64,000 nt of DNA, taken from positions 62,001 through 126,000 of the forward strand of contig CACHQZ010000001.1 of assembly GCA_902582165.1 (NCBI GenBank), read 5' to 3'. The position numbers were made by a program, and so were the translations under genes. Shown piece after piece: positions 18,631 to 27,853 of the stretch. Position 1 is the stretch's first letter; each line of letters opens with the position of its first letter. Source of the DNA: an uncultured Pelagibacteraceae bacterium (GTDB lineage: Bacteria > Pseudomonadota > Alphaproteobacteria > Pelagibacterales > Pelagibacteraceae). The notes beneath the pieces are model-generated. The model saw nothing but the letters and a program-made list of their open reading frames with translations. It was not told the origin of the DNA and did not search any database.

Positions 18631-19428
18631 ATGTCATCACCTACAACACTAGCGATCATAAATCAGAAAGGTGGCGTTGGGAAAACCACTACCGTAATAA
18701 ACTTAGCTGCTTCACTGTCCATTATGGGTCAAAATAATTTAGTTATTGATTTGGATCCACAAGGTAATGCAACAACTGGGCTAGGTAAAAACAATAATGA
18801 TGAAAATAAAAATATTTACAATCTTTTAATAAAAAAAACTAATATTGAAAATATAATTCAGAAAACTGATATTAAAAATCTAGATTTAATAGGTTCTCAT
18901 GTAAATCTTTCTGGTTTTGAAGTTGAAACTGCAAATGACTCTAATAGAGCATTTGTGTTGAAAGAAATTTTAAATTTGAAGAAAGGTGGTTTATTAAAAA
19001 AATATGATAATATTTTTATAGACTGTCCCCCGTCTCTAAGCTTACTTACTATAATGGCATTAGTTGCTTCAGATGAATTGTTGGTGCCACTTCAAACGGA
19101 ATTCTTTGCATTAGAGGGAATTACTCAACTTGTAAAAACAATAGATCGCATAAAAGAAAATCTAAATCCTGGCCTTAAGATCAGAGGTATATTACTAACA
19201 ATGTTTGATAAAAGAAACAAACTTTCTTCTGAGGTTGACAGAGAGGCAAGAAATTATTTTAAGGAGAAAGTTTATGAAACTGTTATTCATAGAAATGTTA
19301 GATTATCAGAGGCTCCTTCACATGGATTACCCTGTGTTGTTTATGATAAAAATTGTGTTGGCAGCAAATCATATTTTAAATTAGCCGAAGAATTTATAAA
19401 AAATAATACAATAGAAAGCGCTGCGTGA
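18631..19428 (+). CDS. parA: Chromosome-partition ATPase ParA (Soj)
   Basis: The 265-residue deviant Walker ATPase has the motif KGGVGKTTT near residues 13-21, DLDPQGNATTGLG near 42-54 and FIDCPPSLSLLT near 130-141. It binds DNA non-specifically in the ATP form and is driven off by ParB, so pulling the origin region apart. It begins directly after the rsmG stop. No separate promoter is evident. Confidence 0.98.
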   Translation: MSSPTTLAIINQKGGVGKTTTVINLAASLSIMGQNNLVIDLDPQGNATTGLGKNNNDENKNIYNLLIKKTNIENIIQKTDIKNLDLIGSHVNLSGFEVETANDSNRAFVLKEILNLKKGGLLKKYDNIFIDCPPSLSLLTIMALVASDELLVPLQTEFFALEGITQLVKTIDRIKENLNPGLKIRGILLTMFDKRNKLSSEVDREARNYFKEKVYETVIHRNVRLSEAPSHGLPCVVYDKNCVGSKSYFKLAEEFIKNNTIESAA

Positions 19429-19432
19429 GCTT

Positions 19433-20278
19433 ATGAAAAAAAAAGGATTAGGCAGAGGATTGTCAGCTTTATTTGGAGATGAAAAGCCCTTAGATAAGCC
19501 TCTAAAAACAAGTAAACCAAACACTATTTCCATAAGTGATTTAAGTAGGAATCCATTTCAACCAAGACAAAATTTCAGAGAGGAAAAACTTGTTGAACTA
19601 GCTAACTCTATTAAAAAAAATGGGATAATCCAACCAATAGCTGTCAGACCAAATAAGCATGAGCCTGGTAAATTTGAAATTGTAGCAGGAGAACGAAGAT
19701 GGCTAGCAGCACAAAGAGCTGGTTTACATGAGATACCAGTAACTATTTTAGATTTAAGTGATGTCGAGTCTTTAGAGGTTGCAATTGTGGAAAATATTCA
19801 ACGAGATGATCTTAATCCAATTGAAGAAGCCAAAGGTTATAAGAGATTAAATGAGGAGTTTAAGTATGATCACGAAAGCATTTCTAAACTCATGTCTAAA
19901 AGCAGAAGTCATGTTAGTAATACTTTGAGACTCTTAACTTTGCCAAGCGATGTAATTGCAATGTTGGAAGAAGGCTCTTTAACTTCAGGTCAAGCTAGAC
20001 CATTAATTGGTATTTCAAACGCTTCAAGTATTGCTGAAGAAATTGTATCTAAAAATTATAGTGCTCGTAAAGTTGAGTATCTTGTAAAAAACAAGAAAGG
20101 AAATTTAAAAGAAAAAACCATTGACGCAAACATACTTAAAGCGCAAGAAAAAATACAGAAGTCTCTTGGTCTAAAAGTAAATATTCTAAATAAAAAAAAT
20201 AATTCTGGAAAAGTAACCATTGAATATAAAGATTTAGATCAGTTTGAATTAATTTCAAATTTGCTTACTAAGCATTAG
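19433..20278 (+). CDS. parB: Chromosome-partition protein ParB (Spo0J), CTP-dependent clamp
   Basis: The 281-residue protein opens with KKGLGRGLSALFGDE, the N-terminal ParA-interacting segment of alphaproteobacterial ParB. NPFQPRQNF and the CTP-binding GERRWLAAQRAG follow near residues 40 and 84, then VENIQRDDLNPIEEAKGY, an HTH near 145-170 (SKLMSKSRSHVSNTLRLL) that would read parS, and a C-terminal dimer domain. It starts 4 bases after parA. Converges on holA with an 11-base overlap. Confidence 0.98.
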   Translation: MKKKGLGRGLSALFGDEKPLDKPLKTSKPNTISISDLSRNPFQPRQNFREEKLVELANSIKKNGIIQPIAVRPNKHEPGKFEIVAGERRWLAAQRAGLHEIPVTILDLSDVESLEVAIVENIQRDDLNPIEEAKGYKRLNEEFKYDHESISKLMSKSRSHVSNTLRLLTLPSDVIAMLEEGSLTSGQARPLIGISNASSIAEEIVSKNYSARKVEYLVKNKKGNLKEKTIDANILKAQEKIQKSLGLKVNILNKKNNSGKVTIEYKDLDQFELISNLLTKH

Positions 20279-21257
20279 CTAATTCGCAGATATCTATTAT
20301 TAACTTTTTGATTAAAACTCTTTTGTTTATTTCACTTATTGACTTAATCTTAATTTCAATGTTTTGGTTCATTTCCAATATATGATTAATCTTCAACATG
20401 TCCCATTTTTGTGCTTGAATAATCATGCTTGGTTTATCTTTCCAAAAAATTGGGGGTTTTATATTATTTATAGTATTTTCTAAATTTCCTTCTTTTCTAT
20501 TTTTTACTATTTCTTTTAATTTAATCAGTCTTTGATTAATAAGATTCAAATAGTAAACAACCTTATCATCATCTATAACAGTTTCGCTTAATAGATTGTT
20601 AGTTATAATTTTATTACCTTCAAAGGCCTTATCTCTTAAAATATTAAAATTTTCATTAATTTTTGCGTCTAAAATTTTTTCTAATTTTTTATCATTTATT
20701 ATTTTGTCAATAAAAAATGTTTCAATTTTACTTAATTCATTATTGAGTTTAACTCTGTCTAGATTGCTACTATCTAAAATTAAATTAAGCGTGTAATTTG
20801 TCAAACCAGAGTAATTTTTCAATCTATTTTGAATAACTTTTTTTATTGATAGTTCGTTGTCTGGATAGCAAGCAACAGCCTTTAATGCATTGGATTTTTC
20901 AAAAAAACTTCTTAATTTTGACTTCTTATCTAGAACATTCGCAAATATTACTATTTTATGATTGTCTATTTTTTTAATTATTTCTGAAATTTTATCCAAA
21001 ATTCTATCACTAGCTTCATCTATAAAAATTACTTTTTTTTCACCAAAAAGACTATCAGTAAGAAAACTTTCAAGAACACTATCTTTTTTTAAAATTTCAT
21101 CTTGATTTAAATTTACAAATTGTGATCCAGAATTTTCTTCTATTATTTTGTTTTTAAAATCTTTTTTTAAGCCTACATTTTCACCATAAAATAAATAAGC
21201 AGGTGTTGTTTTTAATAATTGATTTTCGCCTTCAACTAAATAACTTTTACAAATCAT
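20268..21257 (-). CDS. holA: DNA polymerase III delta subunit
   Basis: The 329-residue protein fits the delta subunit of the clamp loader. Near the N-terminus it has TPAYLFYGENVGLKKDFKNK (a degenerate nucleotide-binding fold), a middle DNRILDKI-like region, and a helical C-terminal collar. Conservation is low and the protein is Lys/Asn/Ile-rich. The call is supported by the position lptE-holA downstream of leuS, next to parB, as in other alphaproteobacteria. It overlaps lptE by 11 bases. Confidence 0.82.
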   Translation of the reverse strand: MICKSYLVEGENQLLKTTPAYLFYGENVGLKKDFKNKIIEENSGSQFVNLNQDEILKKDSVLESFLTDSLFGEKKVIFIDEASDRILDKISEIIKKIDNHKIVIFANVLDKKSKLRSFFEKSNALKAVACYPDNELSIKKVIQNRLKNYSGLTNYTLNLILDSSNLDRVKLNNELSKIETFFIDKIINDKKLEKILDAKINENFNILRDKAFEGNKIITNNLLSETVIDDDKVVYYLNLINQRLIKLKEIVKNRKEGNLENTINNIKPPIFWKDKPSMIIQAQKWDMLKINHILEMNQNIEIKIKSISEINKRVLIKKLIIDICELANA

Positions 21258-21726
21258 TAATGTAACTAATAATTTTATTTTTAATTATATTTGAAGCTTT
21301 GTCAGCTAAAAATTCTTCTAAATTATTCTGATTGTTAATTGTGTCTGATTGATTTGAAGATACGTTGAAACTACCATTCAAATTTAAATTAAAATTTTTT
21401 TCAACTTCGTGTTTTACAATAGTTACTTTACCATTAACGCTTAGAGAAATATCATATTTTGTAATTTGGTTGGAAATATTTTTTTCTTTAATAGTTTTAG
21501 TTTTTTTACTTTCAAATTCAATTAATAAAATATTATCTGAAATACTATTTGAGAAATTATTGTATAAAGAGTTTTTAATTAAAAAATTGATATTCTTATT
21601 CCCTCTTGTCGTGATTTCTTCAATTTTAAAATTAGATACTTTTGACTTATCTATTATTTTAAAACCGCAACTAGTAATTAAAACAAGTAAAATTAAATAA
21701 AATCTAAATTTTTTGTAATTATTCAT
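21247..21726 (-). CDS. lptE: LptE-like LPS-assembly lipoprotein
   Basis: From the ATG at 21726, which overlaps the leuS stop, the product has 159 residues. A lipoprotein signal ends in LITSC with Cys20 to be lipidated, followed by GFKI, a common start of mature LptE. LptE plugs the LptD barrel in the outer membrane. Similarity is low and the call leans on the leuS-lptE-holA order. A GTG one codon upstream is the alternative start. Confidence 0.78.
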   Translation of the reverse strand: MNNYKKFRFYLILLVLITSCGFKIIDKSKVSNFKIEEITTRGNKNINFLIKNSLYNNFSNSISDNILLIEFESKKTKTIKEKNISNQITKYDISLSVNGKVTIVKHEVEKNFNLNLNGSFNVSSNQSDTINNQNNLEEFLADKASNIIKNKIISYINDL

Positions 21727-24260
21727 CACTTAATTATATAATTTATAATTTTATTTTTTACATAGAAAGTTTTAATAATTTCTTTATTTTCCAAATACTT
21801 CTTAATTTTGATATCTTTAAATGCAGCTTTTTTAATTTCGTTTTCAGTAACGTTTCTTCCCATTTTTAGGACTCCACGAGTTTTTCCATTAATCTGAATT
21901 ACTAAGTTTATTTCAAGATCATCCAAAATATTTTTTTCTACTTTTGGCCAGATGTTTAGAGTTTTAAAACCGCTTGCTTCCAAACATTCACTGGCTAAAT
22001 GTGGTATAAAAGGTAACATTAATCTCATAATTTTTTCTAGACTATTAATAAATTCTTTTTTGTCTATGGGCTCATCCAGGCTGTTGTTTATAAACTTATA
22101 TATTTCGTAAAAGTTTGCTATTGCTACATTAAACTGAAAATTATCTATCAACTCAGTAATTCTTAAAACGTACAAGTCAATTTTATTGACAAAATTCTTT
22201 TTCTTTTTTTCATCAATATCCTTTTTATCTTTTAAATTAATTATATTTTGATTTAGGTTCCAAATTCTTTGTAAAAACTTATTAGCCGCAACAACCCCAG
22301 TGTCTGACCACTGAACATCTTTTTCTGGTGGACTATCAGATAATATAAACCATCTCACAGCATCAGCACCATACATTTTTATCATCATTTCAGGGTCGAC
22401 AGTATTTTTTTTTGATTTTGACATTGACTCAGACGGCCCAACTGTAACTTTACTATTATCTTTTTTTTTGAAAAAGTTTTTATTTTCATCCTTTGTTATT
22501 TCACTTGGATACAACCAATTTCCTTCATTATCTTTGTAGGTTTCATGGCAAACCATCCCTTGTGTAAATAAGTTTTTAAATGGTTCAGAAAAATTAATTT
22601 CATTGTTGCAAGATTTAATTGCTTTCATAAAAAATCTTGAATAGAGCAAATGAAGTATAGCATGTTCAATACCTCCAATATATTGATCAACAGGCATCCA
22701 ATAGTTTACCTTTTTATTTTCAAAAGCCCCATCTTTGAAAGTTGGTGAACAAAATCTTAAAAAATACCAAGAAGAGTCCACAAAAGTATCAAGTGTATCA
22801 GTTTCCCTTATTGCCGGTTTACCAGTTTTTTTATCAATAGTTTTTTTCCACTTAGAATGATTTTCAAGAGGGTTTCCAGGAGTATTTAAATTTATATCTT
22901 TGGGTAGTTTTATAGGAAGTTCATCTTTGCTTACTGGGACACAATCTCCATTTTCTAAATAAATCATAGGTATTGGACAACCCCAGTATCTTTGTCTAGA
23001 AATTCCCCAATCTTTTAACCTGAATAAGGTTTTTTTGTTTCCAATTTTTAATTCTTCTATTTTATTTATAATAATCTTTTTTGCTTCATCAACGTTATAA
23101 TTATTTAAAAAATCAGAGTTAATCATATTACCTGGTCCAACGTAAGCCTCTTTTAGATTAATCGTTTTATCAGAATTTGTTTCTTCTTTTTTAGACACAA
23201 CTTTTATAATTTCTAATTTATATTTTTTTGCAAATTCAAAATCTCTTTGATCATGAGCTGGACACCCAAAAATAGCGCCATTTCCATAGTCCATTAAAAC
23301 AAAATTTGCAAAGAAAATAGGAATTTTTTTATCTTTTATAAATGGATGAACAACGAACAGGCCAGTATCCAAGCCTATTTTTTCTGCATTTGCCAATGCT
23401 TCCTCAGTTGTCCCTGCCTTTGAACATTCTTGTTTGAACTTTTTAAAGTTACTTGTGTTTTTGAATTTTTCACTTAGAGGATGATCAATTGACAAAGCTA
23501 TAAATGTTGCTCCAAAAATAGTGTCAGGTCGAGTTGTAAATATCTTAATTTTGTTATCTGAGTCATGAATTTTAAAAATTATTTCACATCCATAAGATTT
23601 TCCAATCCAGTTTTTTTGCATTAATTTGACTTTTTCAGGCCATCCACTTAACTTTTCCAGATCATTCAAAAGTTCATCTGAAAATTTTGAAATATTAAAA
23701 AACCATTGTGATAATTTTTTTCTTTCAACAGTAGCGTTAGATCTCCAGCCTTTTCCATTGATAACTTGCTCATTAGCTAAGACAGTTTTCTCAACTGGAT
23801 CCCAATTTACGTAGGTTTCTTTTTTAGACACTAACCCAGCATTGAAAAAATCTATGAATAAAGATTGTTGATGTTTATAGTAATTTTCATCACAAGTTGA
23901 AATTTCAAGATCCCAATCAATTGATAAACCCAATAAATTTAGCTGACTTTTCATCACTTTTATATTTTCTTTGGTCCATTTTTCAGGACTAAGTTTGTTT
24001 GAACGTGCAGCATTTTCTGCAGGTAAACCGAAACTATCCCATCCCATGGGATGTAAAACATTATAACCATTCATATATTTGAACCGAGCAATTACATCAC
24101 CAATTGTGTAATTTCTTACGTGTCCCATATGAATTTTACCAGATGGATATGGAAACATTTCAAGACAGTAGTATTTTTGGCCGTTCGGATTAGAAAGTTT
24201 ACTTTTAGAGAATTTTTTTTGCCATTTTTTTTCAATCGCTTGAAAATTTACTCTTTCCAT
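21726..24260 (-). CDS. leuS: Leucyl-tRNA synthetase
   Basis: The 844-residue class-I synthetase has HMGH at residues 44-47 (the HIGH motif), the CP1 editing domain with a [12 protein letters not shown] segment near 242-253, [12 protein letters not shown] near 620 (KMSKS motif) and the anticodon-binding and C-terminal domains. The [10 protein letters not shown] signature is present. It charges tRNA-Leu. It is followed immediately by lptE and preceded after 10 bases by the DUF3576 gene. Confidence 0.99.
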   Translation of the reverse strand: MERVNFQAIEKKWQKKFSKSKLSNPNGQKYYCLEMFPYPSGKIHMGHVRNYTIGDVIARFKYMNGYNVLHPMGWDSFGLPAENAARSNKLSPEKWTKENIKVMKSQLNLLGLSIDWDLEISTCDENYYKHQQSLFIDFFNAGLVSKKETYVNWDPVEKTVLANEQVINGKGWRSNATVERKKLSQWFFNISKFSDELLNDLEKLSGWPEKVKLMQKNWIGKSYGCEIIFKIHDSDNKIKIFTTRPDTIFGATFIALSIDHPLSEKFKNTSNFKKFKQECSKAGTTEEALANAEKIGLDTGLFVVHPFIKDKKIPIFFANFVLMDYGNGAIFGCPAHDQRDFEFAKKYKLEIIKVVSKKEETNSDKTINLKEAYVGPGNMINSDFLNNYNVDEAKKIIINKIEELKIGNKKTLFRLKDWGISRQRYWGCPIPMIYLENGDCVPVSKDELPIKLPKDINLNTPGNPLENHSKWKKTIDKKTGKPAIRETDTLDTFVDSSWYFLRFCSPTFKDGAFENKKVNYWMPVDQYIGGIEHAILHLLYSRFFMKAIKSCNNEINFSEPFKNLFTQGMVCHETYKDNEGNWLYPSEITKDENKNFFKKKDNSKVTVGPSESMSKSKKNTVDPEMMIKMYGADAVRWFILSDSPPEKDVQWSDTGVVAANKFLQRIWNLNQNIINLKDKKDIDEKKKKNFVNKIDLYVLRITELIDNFQFNVAIANFYEIYKFINNSLDEPIDKKEFINSLEKIMRLMLPFIPHLASECLEASGFKTLNIWPKVEKNILDDLEINLVIQINGKTRGVLKMGRNVTENEIKKAAFKDIKIKKYLENKEIIKTFYVKNKIINYIIK

Positions 24261-24270
24261 TTAAATTATT

Positions 24271-24804
24271 TTAATTTTTTTTCTTTTCGTTTTTTCTATC
24301 ATTTTCAATTAAAGCAGCTTTTCGAATTATAGATGTGGTCAATTCTTTACTGATTGTTGAATTTTCTAAAACTTTAATTGAGCATGATGAATTATTTTTA
24401 CAAATTTTTTTATGAACAATAACTTTTACACTGTCACTCCTTACTTCATTTGATAAAAAACGTACAGAAATCTTAATTGACTCTTCATTCGAAGAGGTAT
24501 TGTTAGTGTACCAATCAGAAATTATCATCCCCCCAGAATAATCGACTGTTGTGAGTGGTAAAAAATCTAAAATTTCAAGAGAGGCTCTCCACATTGGATT
24601 TGAAGTGCTAAATTCATAATTTGTATTTTTATCCCTGTTTAAAATATTTCCGATTGAGTATCCTCTCCCTTCTTCAATGTTTTTTTTCGCCCTTTCTTGA
24701 GCGTTCACTGGCACTTTTCTAGCATCCATTTTGCTTAAGCCACCGCAATTATTCAAAATTAAGAGATAAATCGTTAATAATACTATTTTCGAATATAAAG
24801 GCAT
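24271..24804 (-). CDS. DUF3576-domain lipoprotein
   Basis: The 177-residue protein has a lipoprotein signal ending in LNNC with Cys20 as the likely lipid site, then the DUF3576 pattern: GYSIGNILNR, NPMWRASLEILDFLPLTTVD and GGMIISDWY. The function of DUF3576 is unknown; it sits upstream of leuS-lptE in many alphaproteobacteria, which suggests an outer-membrane role. The tail is Lys/Glu-rich. It is divergent from the porin. Confidence 0.85.
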   Translation of the reverse strand: MPLYSKIVLLTIYLLILNNCGGLSKMDARKVPVNAQERAKKNIEEGRGYSIGNILNRDKNTNYEFSTSNPMWRASLEILDFLPLTTVDYSGGMIISDWYTNNTSSNEESIKISVRFLSNEVRSDSVKVIVHKKICKNNSSCSIKVLENSTISKELTTSIIRKAALIENDRKNEKKKN

Positions 24805-24957
24805 AATTTTACTAGATTAATAACATTGACTAGCAAAATTGACTAATAAAAATGTTGATTTTGCTTGTTTTTTGGCAATTTTTCAATGTTGCATTTTTAC
24901 AACAATATACAAAAAAACAAGGTAAATCAGTAAAATCGATTGGTTTAGAATAGTAGT

Positions 24958-24963
24958 TATAAT
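24958..24963 (+). promoter_or_regulatory. Porin promoter -10 box
   Basis: A perfect TATAAT lies 45 bases before the porin ATG. No good -35 hexamer is found at the usual distance. The leader carries an AAAGGA ribosome-binding site at 24997-25002, one of few clear ones in the window. Confidence 0.5.
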
Positions 24964-24974
24964 ATTTTTCGCTC

Positions 24975-24990
24975 AGTTAAATATTTAACT
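24975..24990. repeat. 16-bp perfect palindrome in the porin leader
   Basis: AGTTAAATATTTAACT is fully self-complementary. It lies 12 bases after the -10 box, so it would be at or just after the transcript start and before the ribosome-binding site. It could be an operator or a 5' RNA hairpin. Confidence 0.6.
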
Positions 24991-25007
24991 AAACACAAAG
25001 GAAAAAT

Positions 25008-26123
25008 ATGAAAAACATAATCAAAATAGCAATCGTTATGTTAACTTCAATTTCTTTATTCGGTTCAGCGTACGCTGGAACTTTAGGTGTAAGTGGTACA
25101 GCAAAAGCAACTTACAACATTAAAGGCGGTGACTCGACGAACACTGGTAAAGGATTAGGTATAACAAACGAATTGAACTTTACTGCTTCAGGTGAGCTTG
25201 ACAATGGTTACACATGGTCATACTCAATGGAGTTAGACCCAGGTGCTGTTAACGCAGCAGGTACTGCACAAGGTACAACTGGAGAAAACCAAGACGCACA
25301 AAACGATGATACTAAACTTACTTTATCGACTCCTTTCGGAACGATCGGTGTGTTTATATCAGAAGGTGGTTTAGATGCTGAAGATGCTGCATCTCAATCA
25401 GTGTACGCTAGACCTACAGATGCAGGTGACCCTTCATCTGGTGCAGGTGATAACTACACTATTGATTCATACAACAACTTCCAATACCACACGCCAGCAG
25501 ACATGCTACCTTTCGGTATTACTGCTAAAGTAGCATACGCTCCAGACTTACATACGTACGGTTCTGGAAATGCTTCTGGTGCAGCGTCAGCAATAACGAC
25601 TTCAGAAGATAATAATACTATCTATGTTGGTCGATCTGCTACGGAATACAGAGTAGATGCAGCTCCAATCGACGGATTAAAAATTGGTGCTTCATACTTT
25701 GAATTCGACGCAGCTGGAAGACCTGGTGCAAAATATAACAATACACCAGAATCTGGTGCATACTACGCAACATATGCAACAGGTCCATTCTCTTTTGGTT
25801 ACTCTAAAGCTTACAAGCAAGTAGGTGCTATAGACGGTGATTTAGGCGACACATCAACAGTTGACTACTATGACCAGACAAACTACTCAATTGCTTACGT
25901 AGCTTCAGATGACCTTTCAATTTCTTACGAAGTTGAGAAAGATGAGAGAAACATGCAAGCTTCAAGTGCAACTGTAATAGAGCAAGAGTCAAAAGGTATC
26001 CAAGTAGCTTATACTATGGGTGGAATGACTATTGCATTACACCACGGTAATTACGATGATACAGGTTACACAGCTAATAAATCTGTGGACCAAACGTTAT
26101 TCGCAGTTACAATGGCGTTCTAA
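25008..26123 (+). CDS. Outer-membrane porin
   Basis: The 371-residue protein has a Sec signal peptide (residues 1-23, cut after SAYA) and then alternating amphipathic beta strands rich in Gly, Tyr, Ser and Asp. It ends in VTMAF, whose terminal Phe is the usual signal for BAM assembly. Strands such as GELDNGYTWSYSMELDPG and IKIGASYFEF-like segments fit a 16-strand general porin. It is acidic and uses more C/G-ending codons than its neighbours, consistent with very high expression. A strong terminator follows. The substrate preference cannot be told. Confidence 0.92.
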   Translation: MKNIIKIAIVMLTSISLFGSAYAGTLGVSGTAKATYNIKGGDSTNTGKGLGITNELNFTASGELDNGYTWSYSMELDPGAVNAAGTAQGTTGENQDAQNDDTKLTLSTPFGTIGVFISEGGLDAEDAASQSVYARPTDAGDPSSGAGDNYTIDSYNNFQYHTPADMLPFGITAKVAYAPDLHTYGSGNASGAASAITTSEDNNTIYVGRSATEYRVDAAPIDGLKIGASYFEFDAAGRPGAKYNNTPESGAYYATYATGPFSFGYSKAYKQVGAIDGDLGDTSTVDYYDQTNYSIAYVASDDLSISYEVEKDERNMQASSATVIEQESKGIQVAYTMGGMTIALHHGNYDDTGYTANKSVDQTLFAVTMAF

Positions 26124-26141
26124 TTATAGTTTAGAATAATA

Positions 26142-26714
26142 TTAAAAAAGCCGGCTAAATATTTTAGCCGGCTTTTTTTTTACCTCAGATAACAAAGCAA
26201 ATCCCTCAGAATTGGTATTTTTAAGACTATTCAAGTTACAAATCGTAATCCCACCTAGCGGTATGATTTTTTTATCAAATAAAAACTTTTTATTAAATTT
26301 TGTTATACCCATGTAAGAGGATTTTGGGTCGTAGCCTACTTTAAAAAGTTTTGATACTAGGATTATCTCGCATCCTTGTTTTTTTTTAAGTTCAATTTCA
26401 CTGTAATTATGAGCTGATCCTATAAAACTAAAATTTTTTCTTCTAAAACATAGATTCTTAAAACTCTTATTATATGATGAAATATAAAGTCCATCAGCCT
26501 TTATCAAAGTAGCTAAATTTGTGTCATTTGCTACAAAAAATTTTACTTTTTTAATCTTACAATCTTTTCTAAATTTATGGAGATCACTGGTTTTTTCTAT
26601 TTTTGATTTATTTCGATAAATAACGATAAATTTATTATATCTTTTTATATTTTTTATGTTTAAGTCTTTTATGCTTTCAATAATTAAATAATATTTATTT
26701 TTGTAGGCAAACAT
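26142..26714 (-). CDS. ThiE/TenI-like protein (thiamine-phosphate synthase superfamily)
   Basis: From the ATG at 26714 the product has 190 residues. It fits the ThiE/TenI barrel: VANDTNLATLIKADGLYISS near residues 75-94, GSAHNYSEIELKKKQGCEI near 112-130, LVSKLFKVGYDPKSSYMGI as the phosphate loop, and IIPLGGITICNL near 160. Motifs are degenerate compared with true ThiE, so catalysis is uncertain. Its final residues (AKIFSRLF) are encoded by the porin terminator. Its ATG abuts the divergent YggS-gene ATG with no intervening base. Confidence 0.65.
   Translation of the reverse strand: MFAYKNKYYLIIESIKDLNIKNIKRYNKFIVIYRNKSKIEKTSDLHKFRKDCKIKKVKFFVANDTNLATLIKADGLYISSYNKSFKNLCFRRKNFSFIGSAHNYSEIELKKKQGCEIILVSKLFKVGYDPKSSYMGITKFNKKFLFDKKIIPLGGITICNLNSLKNTNSEGFALLSEVKKKPAKIFSRLF
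26143..26180. terminator. Bidirectional intrinsic terminator after the porin
   Basis: AAAAAAGCCGGCTAAA (from 26145) pairs with TTTAGCCGGCTTTTTT across a short loop. This gives a GC-rich stem with U tracts on both strands. It serves the porin on the plus strand, and its sequence also encodes the last residues of the opposing ThiE-like gene. Confidence 0.92.
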
Positions 26715-27365
26715 ATGAACACAATAGTTGAACGATTTAAAAAAATACAATTTAATATATCTAATCTCAAGCCCAGAAAGCCAGTAAATATCGTTGCAGT
26801 AAGTAAAACTTTTACAATTGATCATATTAAGCCTTTAATAGACTTTGGACATTTACATTTTGGTGAAAATAAAGTTCAAGAGGCGGTTAGTAAGTGGAAA
26901 GAAGTTAAAAACCAAAAAAACAATATAAATCTTCACATGATTGGGAAGCTCCAAAGTAATAAAGCAAAAGTCGCGATTGATACTTTCGACTATATCCATT
27001 CTTTGGATACCCAGAAACTAGCAGATGTTTTATCTAAATTTGAAAAAGAAAAAAATAAACATTTAAAATATTTTATTCAAGTTAATGTAGGCCAAGAAAT
27101 ACAAAAATCAGGTATTCCCGTAAGGGAACTCGACCCTTTCTTTGACTATTGCACTAAAGAAAAGAAATTAAATGTTATTGGATTAATGGTAATACCGCCT
27201 AATGATGAAAATACAAAAAAATATTTTAAAATTATGAATGATTTGAATAATTCAATTGCTCTTAATGAATTAAGTATGGGAATGTCTAATGATTATTCTG
27301 AGGCGATTAAAGAGAACGCTACTTTTGTGAGAATAGGAAGCCTAATATTCGGAAAAAGGGATTAA
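26715..27365 (+). CDS. YggS-family PLP-binding protein
   Basis: The 216-residue protein has VNIVAVSKTF near residues 22-31, whose Lys carries PLP, then FGENKVQEA near 51-59, HMIGKLQSNKAK near 79-90 and LSMGMSNDYSEAI near the C-terminus, all YggS/PLPBP hallmarks. It is a non-enzymatic PLP homeostasis protein. It converges on the L,D-transpeptidase with a 4-base overlap. Confidence 0.95.
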   Translation: MNTIVERFKKIQFNISNLKPRKPVNIVAVSKTFTIDHIKPLIDFGHLHFGENKVQEAVSKWKEVKNQKNNINLHMIGKLQSNKAKVAIDTFDYIHSLDTQKLADVLSKFEKEKNKHLKYFIQVNVGQEIQKSGIPVRELDPFFDYCTKEKKLNVIGLMVIPPNDENTKKYFKIMNDLNNSIALNELSMGMSNDYSEAIKENATFVRIGSLIFGKRD

Positions 27366-27853
27366 ATTTTTACAATAGTTTTTTTTGAAATCTTTTTGGA
27401 TATATTTTTTAAATCTTTTTTACTTATTGCTATACATCCCTCGGTTTTACTATAGTCTCTTTTTGCAACATGTATAAAAATTGCACTTCCTTTATTTTTA
27501 CGAACTGGGTTCATGTTATAATTAAGAACTAAGATAATATCGTAAGTATTATTTTTTTTATAAAGTTTTTCAGCACTATAATTAAAAGGAAAGCTAATAA
27601 GTTTGTTATATCTCTTCGATCTGGGATCATTGCACCAACCCATATTTTTTTTTAAAGGTATTTTCTTAATTTTCGTGCTAAAATTCTTTATTCTATCCCT
27701 GCGATACAGAATTTTTAAAATTTTAAATGATCCTTTTGGTGTAATAAAGTCGCCTTCTTTTTTTTTTAACTTAATTCCTCTTTTACCTACAGCACTTTTT
27801 ATCTTATAATTGTTGAAAATTAAAAATTGCTTTTTAATTATTATATTATGCAT
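27362..27853 (-). CDS. L,D-transpeptidase (YkuD) family protein
   Basis: The 163-residue protein has an N-terminal KSAVGKRGIKLKKKEGDFIT segment of the alphaproteobacterial YkuD family, then the catalytic region with IFIHVAKRDYSKTEGCIAIS near residues 123-142, holding the His and the nucleophilic Cys. No signal peptide is visible, so export is uncertain; related small proteins form or trim 3-3 peptidoglycan crosslinks. The start ATG overlaps that of the divergent regulator in ATGCAT. Confidence 0.85.
   Translation of the reverse strand: MHNIIIKKQFLIFNNYKIKSAVGKRGIKLKKKEGDFITPKGSFKILKILYRRDRIKNFSTKIKKIPLKKNMGWCNDPRSKRYNKLISFPFNYSAEKLYKKNNTYDIILVLNYNMNPVRKNKGSAIFIHVAKRDYSKTEGCIAISKKDLKNISKKISKKTIVKI

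Noticed and set aside
24852-24953. 33-codon ORF (MLILLVFWQFF...) upstream of the porin
   Set aside because: It ends in the porin promoter region, has no ribosome-binding site and no recognisable family; short AT-rich ORFs arise by chance.
24944-24963. TTTAGAA half-site near the porin promoter as an Irr box
   Set aside because: The second half (TAGTTAT) matches the element at only three of seven positions.
26130-26146. TTTAGAA-TAA-TATTAAA after the porin stop as an Irr box
   Set aside because: It lies downstream of the gene next to the terminator, not at a promoter, and the second half is imperfect.
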